A DNA stretch of 64,000 nt. Origin: Victivallaceae bacterium (GTDB lineage: Bacteria > Verrucomicrobiota > Lentisphaeria > Victivallales > Victivallaceae). The stretch covers positions 42,836 to 106,835 of the forward strand of contig JAQUTL010000005.1 in the NCBI GenBank assembly GCA_028709805.1. The letters run 5' to 3'. Shown piece after piece: positions 25,445-33,434 of the stretch (the first letter of the stretch is position 1; each line of letters begins with the position of its first letter). The notes beneath the pieces are model-generated. The model was given only the letters and a program-made list of their open reading frames with translations. It was not told where the DNA came from and did not search any database. Both the position numbers and the translations under genes were made by a program.

Positions 25445-27513
25445 TTTTCATCCTTTCGGTATAAGATGCGGAAAAACTGCGGTCGGCGGAACTCAAGGGT
25501 TCCGGCAGTCAGCGTGCAGCGGCGGTCGTCATGCCGCCAGTCGTGGAAAGGCTGCCAGACGGTTTCACCGAAGTTCAGGCGTTCGACCGCGGAGATCGGG
25601 CGGTCAATATGGAGCGTAAGTTCGCATTCCGGTATATCGTCGAGTGAAAGAGCGAAGATTCCGGTGAAAACGTCGTCTGGCCGGTCGAAGCGCAGCGGCA
25701 GCAGCGGCCGGTCGCCGGTGGCATACAGCGGAAGCGCCGCGTCAGCCGCCCATTCCAGCAGCGAGTGAAGCCAGCGTTTGCGGGCCGGCGTCCGGAAGCC
25801 GGGGCCGAGTCCGGCCAGCTCCAGCGGGAACACCGCGATGCGTCCGCCGAGCCGGTTGTGAAAGATGAAGGTGCCGGGATAAAGCCGCTTGAAGTCGGGA
25901 TCGACAAACTCGGTGACCGCTTCGCTGCCTTCATGCAGCTCCATGACGGTGAACAGCGGAACCTGATTGTGGATCGCCAGTGAAAATGTCTGCAGCTCGT
26001 CCGGAAAAAACCGGCGGTTGCAGCAGCGTTCGCCGGCCAGCGGATGACGGGTGTTCAAGATAAAAGAATCGACGCATTCGGCACCCAGCAGCTCGGAATA
26101 TCCCATGTCGCACAGCGCCTTGAAGGCGGCGGCGTCAATCAGTGTGCCGCCGGAGAGTATGCGGTACAGTTCTTCCGGCTGGGCCGAACGCACAGTCTGG
26201 CCGGCCAGCACGGTTACCGCGGTCTCCTCCGGCTCAACGGTGGCGGCGACGCCGAGTTGTTTGAACAGCTCCAGCACCGGTTCCGCCGCCGCCGCCAGAC
26301 TGCGTCCGCCGTCTTGGGGCAGCTCCTTGGTCTGTGCTGACTTCTCCGAAAAATAGACTCTGACGCCGCGTTCGGCGCCGCACGGCCGCAGACTTTTTTT
26401 CAGTGTGGACAGAAAATCCTTGTTCGCATTCAGCGATTGCAGGATATCCTCGGTGTCGCGCATCGGCGTTCCGCAGTGGTCGTATAAATTCAAGGTCAGC
26501 GCGTTGTTGCCGGAGGCGATCGCCACTGTGTTCTGAAGCGCGGTGAAAACGTTGCTTTTGGCGTACCCGGTGTACGGATAGTTTTCGATTTCACCGGCTT
26601 CGATGCAATCGGCGCCGAACGCCGCTCTGGTCATGCCGATCAGACTGGAGGTGGCGCACAGTCCGGCGGGATTCCCCTCCATGTAATTGCCCAGCGGCGG
26701 ACGGCTCAGCACCGGATAACGGCCGCCGGCGGACATGATTTGCTTGATCGCGCGCCAGTCGCGCCCCTCGGCGGCATGCATATCCGGGCCGCTGGACATC
26801 AGGCCGAAAACCGTGTCCGGCGACACCTCGTGCACCGTTTTTTCGCACAGTGCCAGCACTTCAAGCGTGACGGTATTCAGAAGCTTCAGCCATTTTCCGC
26901 GCAGCGGATCCGGGTTCCCCGGCGCAAAGACGCGGCGCGCCAGCTCCTCACGCGAAAAATTGGTGTGGTTGGCGGCGTTGAACCGGCGGAGATGCTCGGC
27001 GCAGAAGCATCCGACGCCGACCGGTCCGTGATTGAAGGTGCGCAGGTCGTCCTCCATCCAGATCGCGTCGGGCATGGTCTCGGCGTAGAGGCGCCACTGC
27101 ATGCGGATGTAGTCGCGCCACTGCGAGCCGCTGTTGCAGGCGCAGTCGCGGGAGGAAACGCCGTCGGGGGCGGTGCACATCGGCCAGTCCGGATGAAGCG
27201 AACAGATGTCGCGGCCGCGGTCGCCGTGCCCCTGGGTGACGTTGGGGTTGAGTGAATAACGGATTCCGGCGGCGTTGAGTTCGGTCTTGACCGCCAGCAG
27301 TATTTCCCGGTAGTTGCGCAGCCACTTTTCGTCCGGAAAATAATGGGTGAACGTGCCGGTGTCGATTTTTACGCATACTTCGTCAATCCGGTATTTTCGG
27401 CACATTGCCGACAGCTCATCAAGTGTTTCGCGCCAGCGCCACGGCGGAATGGTCCGCCGCAGCATATACAGATAACCCGGAGCGTTCCGGACGGTATCGG
27501 CATAGTTGTTCAT
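25441..27513 (-). CDS. cytoplasmic TIM-barrel hydrolase-like protein
   Basis: 690 residues without a signal peptide. The N-terminal barrel contains DAIWMEDD, where the two acidic residues sit at a barrel strand end, followed by a CFCAEHLRRFN segment. The middle and C-terminal parts contain a second domain and a beta-rich tail with RNPLAGER-like variation around NTRHPLAGERC. The gene at 55710-57740 shares the same arrangement (DGIMTDDVEFY, then CDCPHCRKLF). I can say only that it belongs to a GH42-like clan of putative glycosidases. It is translationally coupled to the SDR gene. Confidence 0.55.
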   Translation of the reverse strand: MNNYADTVRNAPGYLYMLRRTIPPWRWRETLDELSAMCRKYRIDEVCVKIDTGTFTHYFPDEKWLRNYREILLAVKTELNAAGIRYSLNPNVTQGHGDRGRDICSLHPDWPMCTAPDGVSSRDCACNSGSQWRDYIRMQWRLYAETMPDAIWMEDDLRTFNHGPVGVGCFCAEHLRRFNAANHTNFSREELARRVFAPGNPDPLRGKWLKLLNTVTLEVLALCEKTVHEVSPDTVFGLMSSGPDMHAAEGRDWRAIKQIMSAGGRYPVLSRPPLGNYMEGNPAGLCATSSLIGMTRAAFGADCIEAGEIENYPYTGYAKSNVFTALQNTVAIASGNNALTLNLYDHCGTPMRDTEDILQSLNANKDFLSTLKKSLRPCGAERGVRVYFSEKSAQTKELPQDGGRSLAAAAEPVLELFKQLGVAATVEPEETAVTVLAGQTVRSAQPEELYRILSGGTLIDAAAFKALCDMGYSELLGAECVDSFILNTRHPLAGERCCNRRFFPDELQTFSLAIHNQVPLFTVMELHEGSEAVTEFVDPDFKRLYPGTFIFHNRLGGRIAVFPLELAGLGPGFRTPARKRWLHSLLEWAADAALPLYATGDRPLLPLRFDRPDDVFTGIFALSLDDIPECELTLHIDRPISAVERLNFGETVWQPFHDWRHDDRRCTLTAGTLEFRRPQFFRILYRKDEK

Positions 27514-27560
27514 AATATTGAAGCCCTTTCCCCTGCGCGGTTGAGATTCGCGCGGCCGGA

Positions 27561-28316
27561 TTAAAAGTATCCGCCTTTGTCGATGATTTCCGAAATGGTG
27601 TCGCCCTGACGGACCCAGCTGAAAATATCCACTTCATTGCGTTCGATGTCCTCGGCGCGCCGCAGCACCTCCCAGGCGATTTCGCGCGGGATGCACAGGA
27701 CGCCGTCGATGTCGCCGAAAATGATGTCGCCGGGGCGGACCGTTACTTTGCCGATGCGGACCGGAACCTGATAGTGGGTTATCATGCAGCGGCCGAGCGA
27801 ACCGTTGCTGGTGCGGTATTTATAGAAAACGGGAAAGTCCTGTTCCAGAATCTGCTTGGTGTCGCGGATGCCGCCGGAGATGACCGCGCCGCGGATGCCC
27901 TTGGTCTTGGCGGTGGCGGTCATCACGCCGCCCCACAGCGACGCTTCGGTGTCTTCCGACGTGTCCCAGACCACCACGCCCTCCGGCTTGAAGTCGTCCA
28001 GCATCTGGGCGCGGAATGTCATTTCCCCCTCGATCATCACATTGGGGGCGCTTTTTACGGTGAACGCTTCGCCGCACACCACCATGTTGTCACGCAATGG
28101 CATGATGGCGGAGGGGAGGTTCTGATCGAGAAGGCACATTTCGCGCATCACGTCGTTGATGCAGCCGGTATATAGTTTTTCGTAGCGGCGGCACAATTCA
28201 GCGACCGGTATCGGGAACTCTCCGCCGGGAATCCTCTGGCGGGCGGCGATCAGCCGGTCAAGTTTCATCAGTCCGGCCTCTTTGGCCTCGGTTCGCATGT
28301 TTTTCAGAGACGGCAT
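27561..28316 (-). CDS. RraA-like / HMG-aldolase family protein
   Basis: 251 residues. The fold signature is clear: CINDVMREM near residue 53, MPLRDNMVVCGEAFTV, a GGIRD motif, and GDIIFGDIDGVLCIP near residue 208. In characterised 4-hydroxy-4-methyl-2-oxoglutarate aldolases the metal is held by R-D-x2-E/D; here the sequence is RDTKQ, so the acidic ligand is Gln. RNase E regulator RraA also lacks it, but the operon (dehydratase, SDR, hydrolases) points to sugar-acid breakdown, for instance cleavage of a 2-keto-3-deoxy acid. Activity with the altered site is uncertain. An AAAGGA site supports the first ATG; Met17 is an alternative start. Confidence 0.8.
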   Translation of the reverse strand: MPSLKNMRTEAKEAGLMKLDRLIAARQRIPGGEFPIPVAELCRRYEKLYTGCINDVMREMCLLDQNLPSAIMPLRDNMVVCGEAFTVKSAPNVMIEGEMTFRAQMLDDFKPEGVVVWDTSEDTEASLWGGVMTATAKTKGIRGAVISGGIRDTKQILEQDFPVFYKYRTSNGSLGRCMITHYQVPVRIGKVTVRPGDIIFGDIDGVLCIPREIAWEVLRRAEDIERNEVDIFSWVRQGDTISEIIDKGGYF

Positions 28317-28388
28317 ATTGCGGTATTCCTTTCAATTAAAGTGTCAGAATGCGTATGGTCATATTTTAGCTATAATATGGTTCGATGA

Positions 28389-29711
28389 TCAGCTCCAGAG
28401 CCGGTCATTCGACCACTCTTTGTCCCATTGTTCGGTCGACTCCCACGCCACCGGGAAATCCGGATGCAGCTTCTCGGCAATCAACGCTTCGTTCAGTTCG
28501 TCGATGCCGAGTCCCGGCTTGTTTGGAACTTCAATGTATCCGTCTTTTATCAGCGGAACCGGCACGCCTTTAACAATGTTTTCCCACCACGGCACGTCAA
28601 CGCTGTGAACCTCCAGCGCCATGAAGTTGCGCGTGGCCGCCGCCGCGTGGACCGCCGCCATGCAGCCGACCGGACTTTCCGCCATGTGGATCGACATTGA
28701 TACGCCGTATTCCTCGGCCATGTCGCCGATCTTCTTGGTTTCCATAATTCCGCCGGCGGTCAGCACGTCAGGATGGACCATCGCCAGTGCGCCGGACTCC
28801 AGCAGCGGCCGGAACGACTCCTTTAAATAAATATCCTCTCCGGTCCCCAGCGGCGTGCAGCTGGCCGCGGCCAGCCGGCGGTACTGGTCGGTCAGCTGCC
28901 ACGGAACCGGGTCTTCCATCCAGGCCAGATTGTACTTCTCCAGCCGCCGCGCCAGCTTTATGCAGTCCTCGACCGGAATGTGGCCGAGATGGTCGATCGC
29001 CAGCGGTATCTCACAGCCGACTTCCTCGCGGCAGTCGCGCATGTATTGTTCGAGATGGTCAAGTCCTTTTTCAGTGATGTGGATGCCGGTGAACGGGTGG
29101 GCGATGTTGAACAGTTCGTACGCTTCGCCGCGCATGGCCCGCGGATCGATCGAGCCGTGCGGCGTGGCGAACACGGTCTTTTTGTACTGCCGCATCTTTT
29201 CCATAAAGCCGGCCGGTCCGCTCAGTGCGCCGGGAACGTCGGCCAGCAGCTCGATGCCCAAGTCCATCTTGAGAAAGGTGAACCCCTGTTTCATCCGCGC
29301 CTTGAGTGCCTTGCCCATGTCGCGGCCGCCGCCGTCGGAGTCGGTGTCGCAGTATATGCGGACGCGGTCGCGGAATTTGCCGCCCAGAAGCTGCCACACC
29401 GGCACGCCCCACGCCTTGCCGGCCAGATCCCACAGCGCAACTTCCACTCCGCAGACGCCGCCGGCCTGCCGCGAGGTGCCGCCGAACTGTTTGATCCGGC
29501 GGAATATCCGTTCCACATTGCAGGGATTTTCTCCGATGATACGGCTTTTCAGCATGGCGGCGTAGGTGCGGCTGGAGGCGTCGCGAACTTCGCCGTAGCC
29601 GACGAGGTTTTGATTGGTGTACAGTTTCAGCAGAGTGCAGCGCTTGGGGGCGCCGCAGATGTCCGCGAAGCGCATGTCGGTGATCTTCAGAGTTGACGGG
29701 TCAATTTTCAT
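28389..29711 (-). CDS. enolase-superfamily sugar-acid dehydratase (mandelate racemase/MLE type)
   Basis: 440 residues from the ATG preceded by GGAGG; a 20-codon upstream extension overlaps the regulator gene and lacks a site. The capping domain contains the family segment EVALWDLAGKAWGVPV. The barrel has FLKMDLG, the metal ligands in AIDHLGH, WMEDP and GTGEDIY, and a possible base in SIHMAES. The second Lys of the K-x-K motif is Asp here, so the acid/base set is not that of the MLE subgroup. Members dehydrate aldonic or uronic acids to 2-keto-3-deoxy acids. First catabolic gene after the IclR regulator, only 2 bp downstream of it. Confidence 0.88.
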   Translation of the reverse strand: MKIDPSTLKITDMRFADICGAPKRCTLLKLYTNQNLVGYGEVRDASSRTYAAMLKSRIIGENPCNVERIFRRIKQFGGTSRQAGGVCGVEVALWDLAGKAWGVPVWQLLGGKFRDRVRIYCDTDSDGGGRDMGKALKARMKQGFTFLKMDLGIELLADVPGALSGPAGFMEKMRQYKKTVFATPHGSIDPRAMRGEAYELFNIAHPFTGIHITEKGLDHLEQYMRDCREEVGCEIPLAIDHLGHIPVEDCIKLARRLEKYNLAWMEDPVPWQLTDQYRRLAAASCTPLGTGEDIYLKESFRPLLESGALAMVHPDVLTAGGIMETKKIGDMAEEYGVSMSIHMAESPVGCMAAVHAAAATRNFMALEVHSVDVPWWENIVKGVPVPLIKDGYIEVPNKPGLGIDELNEALIAEKLHPDFPVAWESTEQWDKEWSNDRLWS

Positions 29712-29713
29712 TT

Positions 29714-30490
29714 TCAAGCCTCCTGCCGGGTTGTCCGCTGTGATTTTCCTGAACTGTTGTTTACAGAGCATTTTCCGGCGGCCGTTCGCAGCACGCCGGT
29801 CATTTTTTCCAAATTGCCGCCGGTAAAATCCGATTCGGCGCCGATCAGTGTCAGCGCCGCCGTCACCGAACCTTTTTCATCGTATATTGGCATCGACATC
29901 GCCGCGATGTTCCAACGGTTTTTACGCAAATTGATCGCATATCCGCCACTGCGGACATTGCGCACATTGGCCAGAACCAGTTCCGGATTGCGATTTTCCG
30001 GAATGTCGCCTTCGCATTCCGCCGCGATCTCTCTTATTTCAGCGTCGCTGCAGCCGGAGAGCAGCGCCGCCCCGACCGAGCCTTCGGTCAGCGGGAAACT
30101 GGAGCCGACATGTCCGGCAAGTGAAAACGGCCCCGCCGCCTCGGCACGCATCAGCGTGACTTGTTCAAGTCCGCGGCGGATCGATATCTTGCAGGCGATG
30201 TCATAAGTTTCCGCCAGATCGTCGATCACATGCTGCGCCCGCTCCAGAACGCTCATGCGCGTTTTGAACGGATAAACCAGCGGCAGCAGACCGTTGTCAA
30301 GCGTGTAGACGCCGGAGGAATCCTTCATCACCCATTTGTGTTTCAGCAGCGTCTGGAGTATGCGGTATGCGGTGCTCATTGAAATATTGAGTTCATTCTT
30401 CAATTCAGCCTGAGTGGCGCCGCCGGTCAACCCGGCCAACAGCTCAAGCATCATAATGGTTTTTTCAACCGCCGGGATATTGTTGTTCAT
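29714..30490 (-). CDS. IclR-family transcriptional regulator
   Basis: 258 residues. The N-terminal winged helix-turn-helix (TQAELKNELNISMSTAYRILQTL, about residues 26-48) is followed by the IclR effector domain with FPLTEGSVGAALLSG and GGYAINLRKNRWNIAAMSMPI. IclR proteins bind small carboxylates or sugar acids and mostly repress adjacent catabolic operons. It is the first gene of the operon, so it is probably autoregulated. Direct repeats lie just upstream of its start. Confidence 0.92.
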   Translation of the reverse strand: MNNNIPAVEKTIMMLELLAGLTGGATQAELKNELNISMSTAYRILQTLLKHKWVMKDSSGVYTLDNGLLPLVYPFKTRMSVLERAQHVIDDLAETYDIACKISIRRGLEQVTLMRAEAAGPFSLAGHVGSSFPLTEGSVGAALLSGCSDAEIREIAAECEGDIPENRNPELVLANVRNVRSGGYAINLRKNRWNIAAMSMPIYDEKGSVTAALTLIGAESDFTGGNLEKMTGVLRTAAGKCSVNNSSGKSQRTTRQEA

Positions 30491-30520
30491 ATTTGAATAT
30501 TCTATGTTGTTATTTGAATG
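30491..30520. promoter_or_regulatory. direct repeat, candidate IclR operator
   Basis: TATTTGAAT occurs at 30491-30499 and again at 30512-30520, spaced 21 bp (two helical turns). The first copy overlaps GAATATTC. They lie between the predicted transcription start and the start codon of the regulator, where binding would block transcription. Confidence 0.45.
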
Positions 30521-30529
30521 TTGACAATA

Positions 30530-30558
30530 AAATATCCCGAATCGTTATTAAAGTCAAG
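30530..30558 (-). promoter_or_regulatory. promoter of the IclR/sugar-acid operon
   Basis: On the minus strand TTGACT (30558-30553), 17-bp spacer, TATTTT (30535-30530), predicting a start about 35 nt before the regulator's ATG. Confidence 0.6.
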
Positions 30559-30776
30559 CGCTGGAAAAAAAATTTTCAAAAAAAGTTTTTTTATTTATTA
30601 ATACGGTTGTAAAATCAGAGATGAGATTGCTGATCCGGCAGTTTAAATAAGTTGAAACGTTAATAACCGGTATTTTTCAGCATTGCCGTAAACATTTGGC
30701 GGACAGTGCGGTGCGTCAAGAGCCGGATTGCGCGGTCAAGTTTCCTGATTTGACAATATTTTTATCGAATGGCAAT

Positions 30777-30804
30777 TTGAAAAAACAAAAAGATGTGATA
30801 TTAT
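30777..30804 (+). promoter_or_regulatory. possible promoter of the metallophosphoesterase gene
   Basis: TTGAAA (30777-30782), 16-bp spacer, TATTAT (30799-30804); a second -10-like TATATT starts at 30802. This leaves a ~108-nt leader containing a small hairpin GCCGGA/TCCGGC at 30863-30880. The rest of the 30559-30776 gap is AT-rich with no gene seen. Confidence 0.45.
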
Positions 30805-30918
30805 ATTGCCCCATAAAATTATTTTTATTGAAGAGAGACGTTTTCCGCACGCGGTCAAAAGAGCCGGACAATCTTCCGGCGCCGACAAAAATCAGTTTTT
30901 ACAACGGACACAAATAGT

Positions 30919-31824
30919 ATGAATATCTCAGGTGTTTTCCACCGTTTTTTCAGCAATATCCGGCGTTCTCCGGCCAAGCGCGCCATTGCTGCAGTATGCT
31001 GCGGCTGTGTTTTGTGCGGTATGGGCGGCGGCATTTGGGCGTTTTATATTGAGCCGGCGAGTTTTCAGGTCAACCATTATTCGGTCCGGCTGCACAACTG
31101 GCATGATGAGCACAACGGATTGAAAGTTGCGGTTCTGACGGACATCCACCTGCTGAAGACTCCGTATGAATTGATGCGGCTGCAACGGATAGTGGCGGCG
31201 GTGAACGCGGAGTCGCCGGACATTGTGGTGCTGCTCGGCGACTACATGGGGAACAAAGTGGATTATATGAACCATAACGCGTCGGCGGAGACCATCGCCG
31301 GCATTCTTCACGGATTGCGCGGGCGGTACGGCTGCTATGCGGTGCTGGGCAACCATGACGTATGGTGGAACGCTGACAGAATGTGCGACGCCTTGTCGGC
31401 GGCGGGCATAACTGTGCTGGAAAACAGCCACCGTTCGCTACTTATAAACGGCAAAACGCTGAATGTCATCGGTCTGCCGGACAAGACAACCAGAAATAAT
31501 TTGTTCGATCCGTCGGTTTTGCCCGATCCGGCGATTCCGGCGCTGCTGCTGTCGCACAATCCGGATTATTTCCCCAATGCCGCTCTGCATTATGAATTTA
31601 TGATGGCCGGACACACCCACGGCGGACAGGTGAAATTGCCGTTGGTCGGGGCGCTTGTGATGTCTTCAAGGTACGGCCGCAAATATACGGAGGGGTTGTG
31701 CCGCGACAATGGCCGACAGTTGTTTGTGTCGCGCGGGATCGGAACTTCGATACTGCATTTGCGCTTTATGTGTCCGCCGGAAGTGGCGATCATCAAGATT
31801 TACCGTGCGGAGTCCGGGCGGTAA
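30919..31824 (+). CDS. membrane-anchored calcineurin-like metallophosphoesterase (YkuE/YaeI type)
   Basis: 301 residues. A Cys-rich membrane anchor (about residues 22-45, AVCCGCVLCG) precedes the metallophosphoesterase core: TDIH, LLGDY, GNHD, SHNPDYF and GHTHGGQ supply the usual di-metal ligands in order. The catalytic domain follows the anchor on its C-terminal side. YkuE- and YaeI-like enzymes hydrolyse phosphodiester or lipid-linked phosphate substrates; which one here is unknown. It stands alone, with its own promoter and a terminator after it. Confidence 0.88.
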   Translation: MNISGVFHRFFSNIRRSPAKRAIAAVCCGCVLCGMGGGIWAFYIEPASFQVNHYSVRLHNWHDEHNGLKVAVLTDIHLLKTPYELMRLQRIVAAVNAESPDIVVLLGDYMGNKVDYMNHNASAETIAGILHGLRGRYGCYAVLGNHDVWWNADRMCDALSAAGITVLENSHRSLLINGKTLNVIGLPDKTTRNNLFDPSVLPDPAIPALLLSHNPDYFPNAALHYEFMMAGHTHGGQVKLPLVGALVMSSRYGRKYTEGLCRDNGRQLFVSRGIGTSILHLRFMCPPEVAIIKIYRAESGR

Positions 31825-31853
31825 AGCACTGTCGCGTTGGCTGAAAGACAATA

Positions 31854-31895
31854 AAAAACGGCGCCCGGAATAGTTCCCGGCCGCCGTTTATTTTT
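31854..31895. terminator. bidirectional terminator between convergent genes
   Basis: AAACGGCG pairs with CGCCGTTT around an inner CCGG/CCGG region, with A residues on one side and TTTATTTTT on the other. It serves the phosphoesterase gene and probably also the opposing oxidoreductase gene. Confidence 0.8.
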
Positions 31896-31905
31896 GCGCA
31901 AACGC

Positions 31906-33018
31906 TTACTTGATCTCGACTTCACGGCCTTCCGCCGCCGAACGGTAAATGCCGTCCAGCATCTTCTGCACCGCCAGCCCCTCTTCGCCCGGAGCCGTCA
32001 GCTCCGAACCCTTGAGGCAGCCGTTGACCCAGTTGGTCAGCTTGCGGACGAAGTTTACCGTCCACGATGCTTCCGGCAGATAGTTCGGTACGATGTTGAC
32101 CATCGTGCCGGCCATGTCCTGATAGATTTTCGGCGGCATCCAGGAAGCGCCCGCCTTGGTGCCCATCACTTCCCAGGTGAACACGTCCTGCTCGATATGA
32201 GCCACGAACGAGGCCTCGATCTGGAGAATGGCGCCGTTTTCAAAACGGATCTGGCCGATTGCCAGGTCTTCCACCGTATAGGTTTTGTAGTCCCAGTTCG
32301 GCCACGGGCTGACGGTGTCTGACTTCTTGTCTCCGAAATAGGTCCAGACGTTGCCGGACGCGGCCACCGGTTTCGGCTCGCCCATGAAGAAGTGGGCTGA
32401 CTCCAGCACATGCACGCCGATGTCGATCATCGGTCCGCCGCCCTGAAGGGCCTTCTGGCCGAAAACGCCCCAATTCGGAATTCCGCGGCGGCGCAGTGCG
32501 CGGCACTTGACGAACATGATGTCGCCGAAAGTGCCCTTGTCGCGGGCACGGGTCAGGAACGAGGTGTTGTCATGATAGCGGTTCTGGAAGCCGACCGCGA
32601 GCTTTACATTGTTTTTCTTGGCCGCCGCGATCATTTTCTCGCATTCGGCGGGATTCATGGCCATCGGTTTTTCGACTATGGCGTGCAGTCCGGCGTTGCA
32701 GGCGTCGATGACCGGCTGCATGTGAACGCCGTTCGGAGTGCAGACGTCGACCGCGTCGAGTTTTTCCTTGGCGATCATGTCGGCCCATTTCTCATAGCCT
32801 TTTTCGATGCCCCACTTCTCTTTCATGCGGTCAAGCCGTTCCGGGAGAATATCGCAGCAGGCCACGATTTCGGCCTGGGGGATTTCCTTATAGGCGTCCA
32901 TATGGGTCTGGCAGATGCCGCCGCACCCGATGATGCCGATCCGCAGTTTTTTTCCGGAAGTCTTCTTCTTCTTGCCGTCGAGCGCCAGCGACTGGGTTCC
33001 CACGCTTTTGTCAGCCAT
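31906..33018 (-). CDS. Gfo/Idh/MocA-family oxidoreductase
   Basis: 370 residues. The ATG at 33018 has AAGGAG ten bases upstream; the TTG two codons earlier would be too close to it. After a short basic N-terminal tail (KKKKTSGKK) comes the Rossmann motif GIIGCGGICQTH, then the EKPMAMN motif that holds the nicotinamide end, and the C-terminal sheet domain with GGGPMIDIGVHVLE, which carries the catalytic Asp and His. The family oxidises or epimerises sugars and inositols with NAD(P). Not obviously part of an operon; the small terminase-like gene follows in the upstream direction. Confidence 0.9.
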   Translation of the reverse strand: MADKSVGTQSLALDGKKKKTSGKKLRIGIIGCGGICQTHMDAYKEIPQAEIVACCDILPERLDRMKEKWGIEKGYEKWADMIAKEKLDAVDVCTPNGVHMQPVIDACNAGLHAIVEKPMAMNPAECEKMIAAAKKNNVKLAVGFQNRYHDNTSFLTRARDKGTFGDIMFVKCRALRRRGIPNWGVFGQKALQGGGPMIDIGVHVLESAHFFMGEPKPVAASGNVWTYFGDKKSDTVSPWPNWDYKTYTVEDLAIGQIRFENGAILQIEASFVAHIEQDVFTWEVMGTKAGASWMPPKIYQDMAGTMVNIVPNYLPEASWTVNFVRKLTNWVNGCLKGSELTAPGEEGLAVQKMLDGIYRSAAEGREVEIK

Positions 33019-33103
33019 TTTCAACGATCTCCTTATATTGATGTAATGGTTTCGGACAATGTGAGATTAACATAACACGGACGGGCGAATTTTCAATGTT
33101 TTT

Positions 33104-33388
33104 TTATAATAAATTCGTATCTTCCGGGTCGGTTTCGATCTCGTCGTCGCGCAGGTCGGGCGGTGCGCACTTCCAGCGGTCGGGGCGGCGGTTCTGGAGC
33201 CACGTCATGGCGGCGCGCACGTCAGGCGGAACAAATTTGGTGACGCTTCGTTTTTTGACCTCGCCGGTCGGCTGGCCGGTCTTGCGGTCGACGATCTCCT
33301 CGGAATAGATTTCGGTATGGCGGTAGCCGAGGGCGCGCTTGAGCAGCGCCCGTTCCACGCGGTCGTCAGGATTGCTGTTTGCGCTCAT
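33104..33388 (-). CDS. orphan terminase-small-subunit-like protein
   Basis: 94 residues with an AAAGGA site. The pattern ERALLKRALGYRHTE, then a charged beta stretch, then VPPDVRAAMTWLQNRRPDRW matches the C-terminal part of phage terminase small subunits as I know them (RALGY ... PDxxAxxxWLKNRRPDKW). The N-terminal DNA-binding helices of the full protein are missing, and no other phage gene is near. It may be a phage relic or a reused small protein. It lies between a Gfo/Idh gene and a DUF5009-type gene on the same strand. Confidence 0.5.
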   Translation of the reverse strand: MSANSNPDDRVERALLKRALGYRHTEIYSEEIVDRKTGQPTGEVKKRSVTKFVPPDVRAAMTWLQNRRPDRWKCAPPDLRDDEIETDPEDTNLL

Positions 33389-33434
33389 GTGCTGCGGTCC
33401 TTTTTGAGTCAGGGCCGGCTGTCAACCCATGAGG

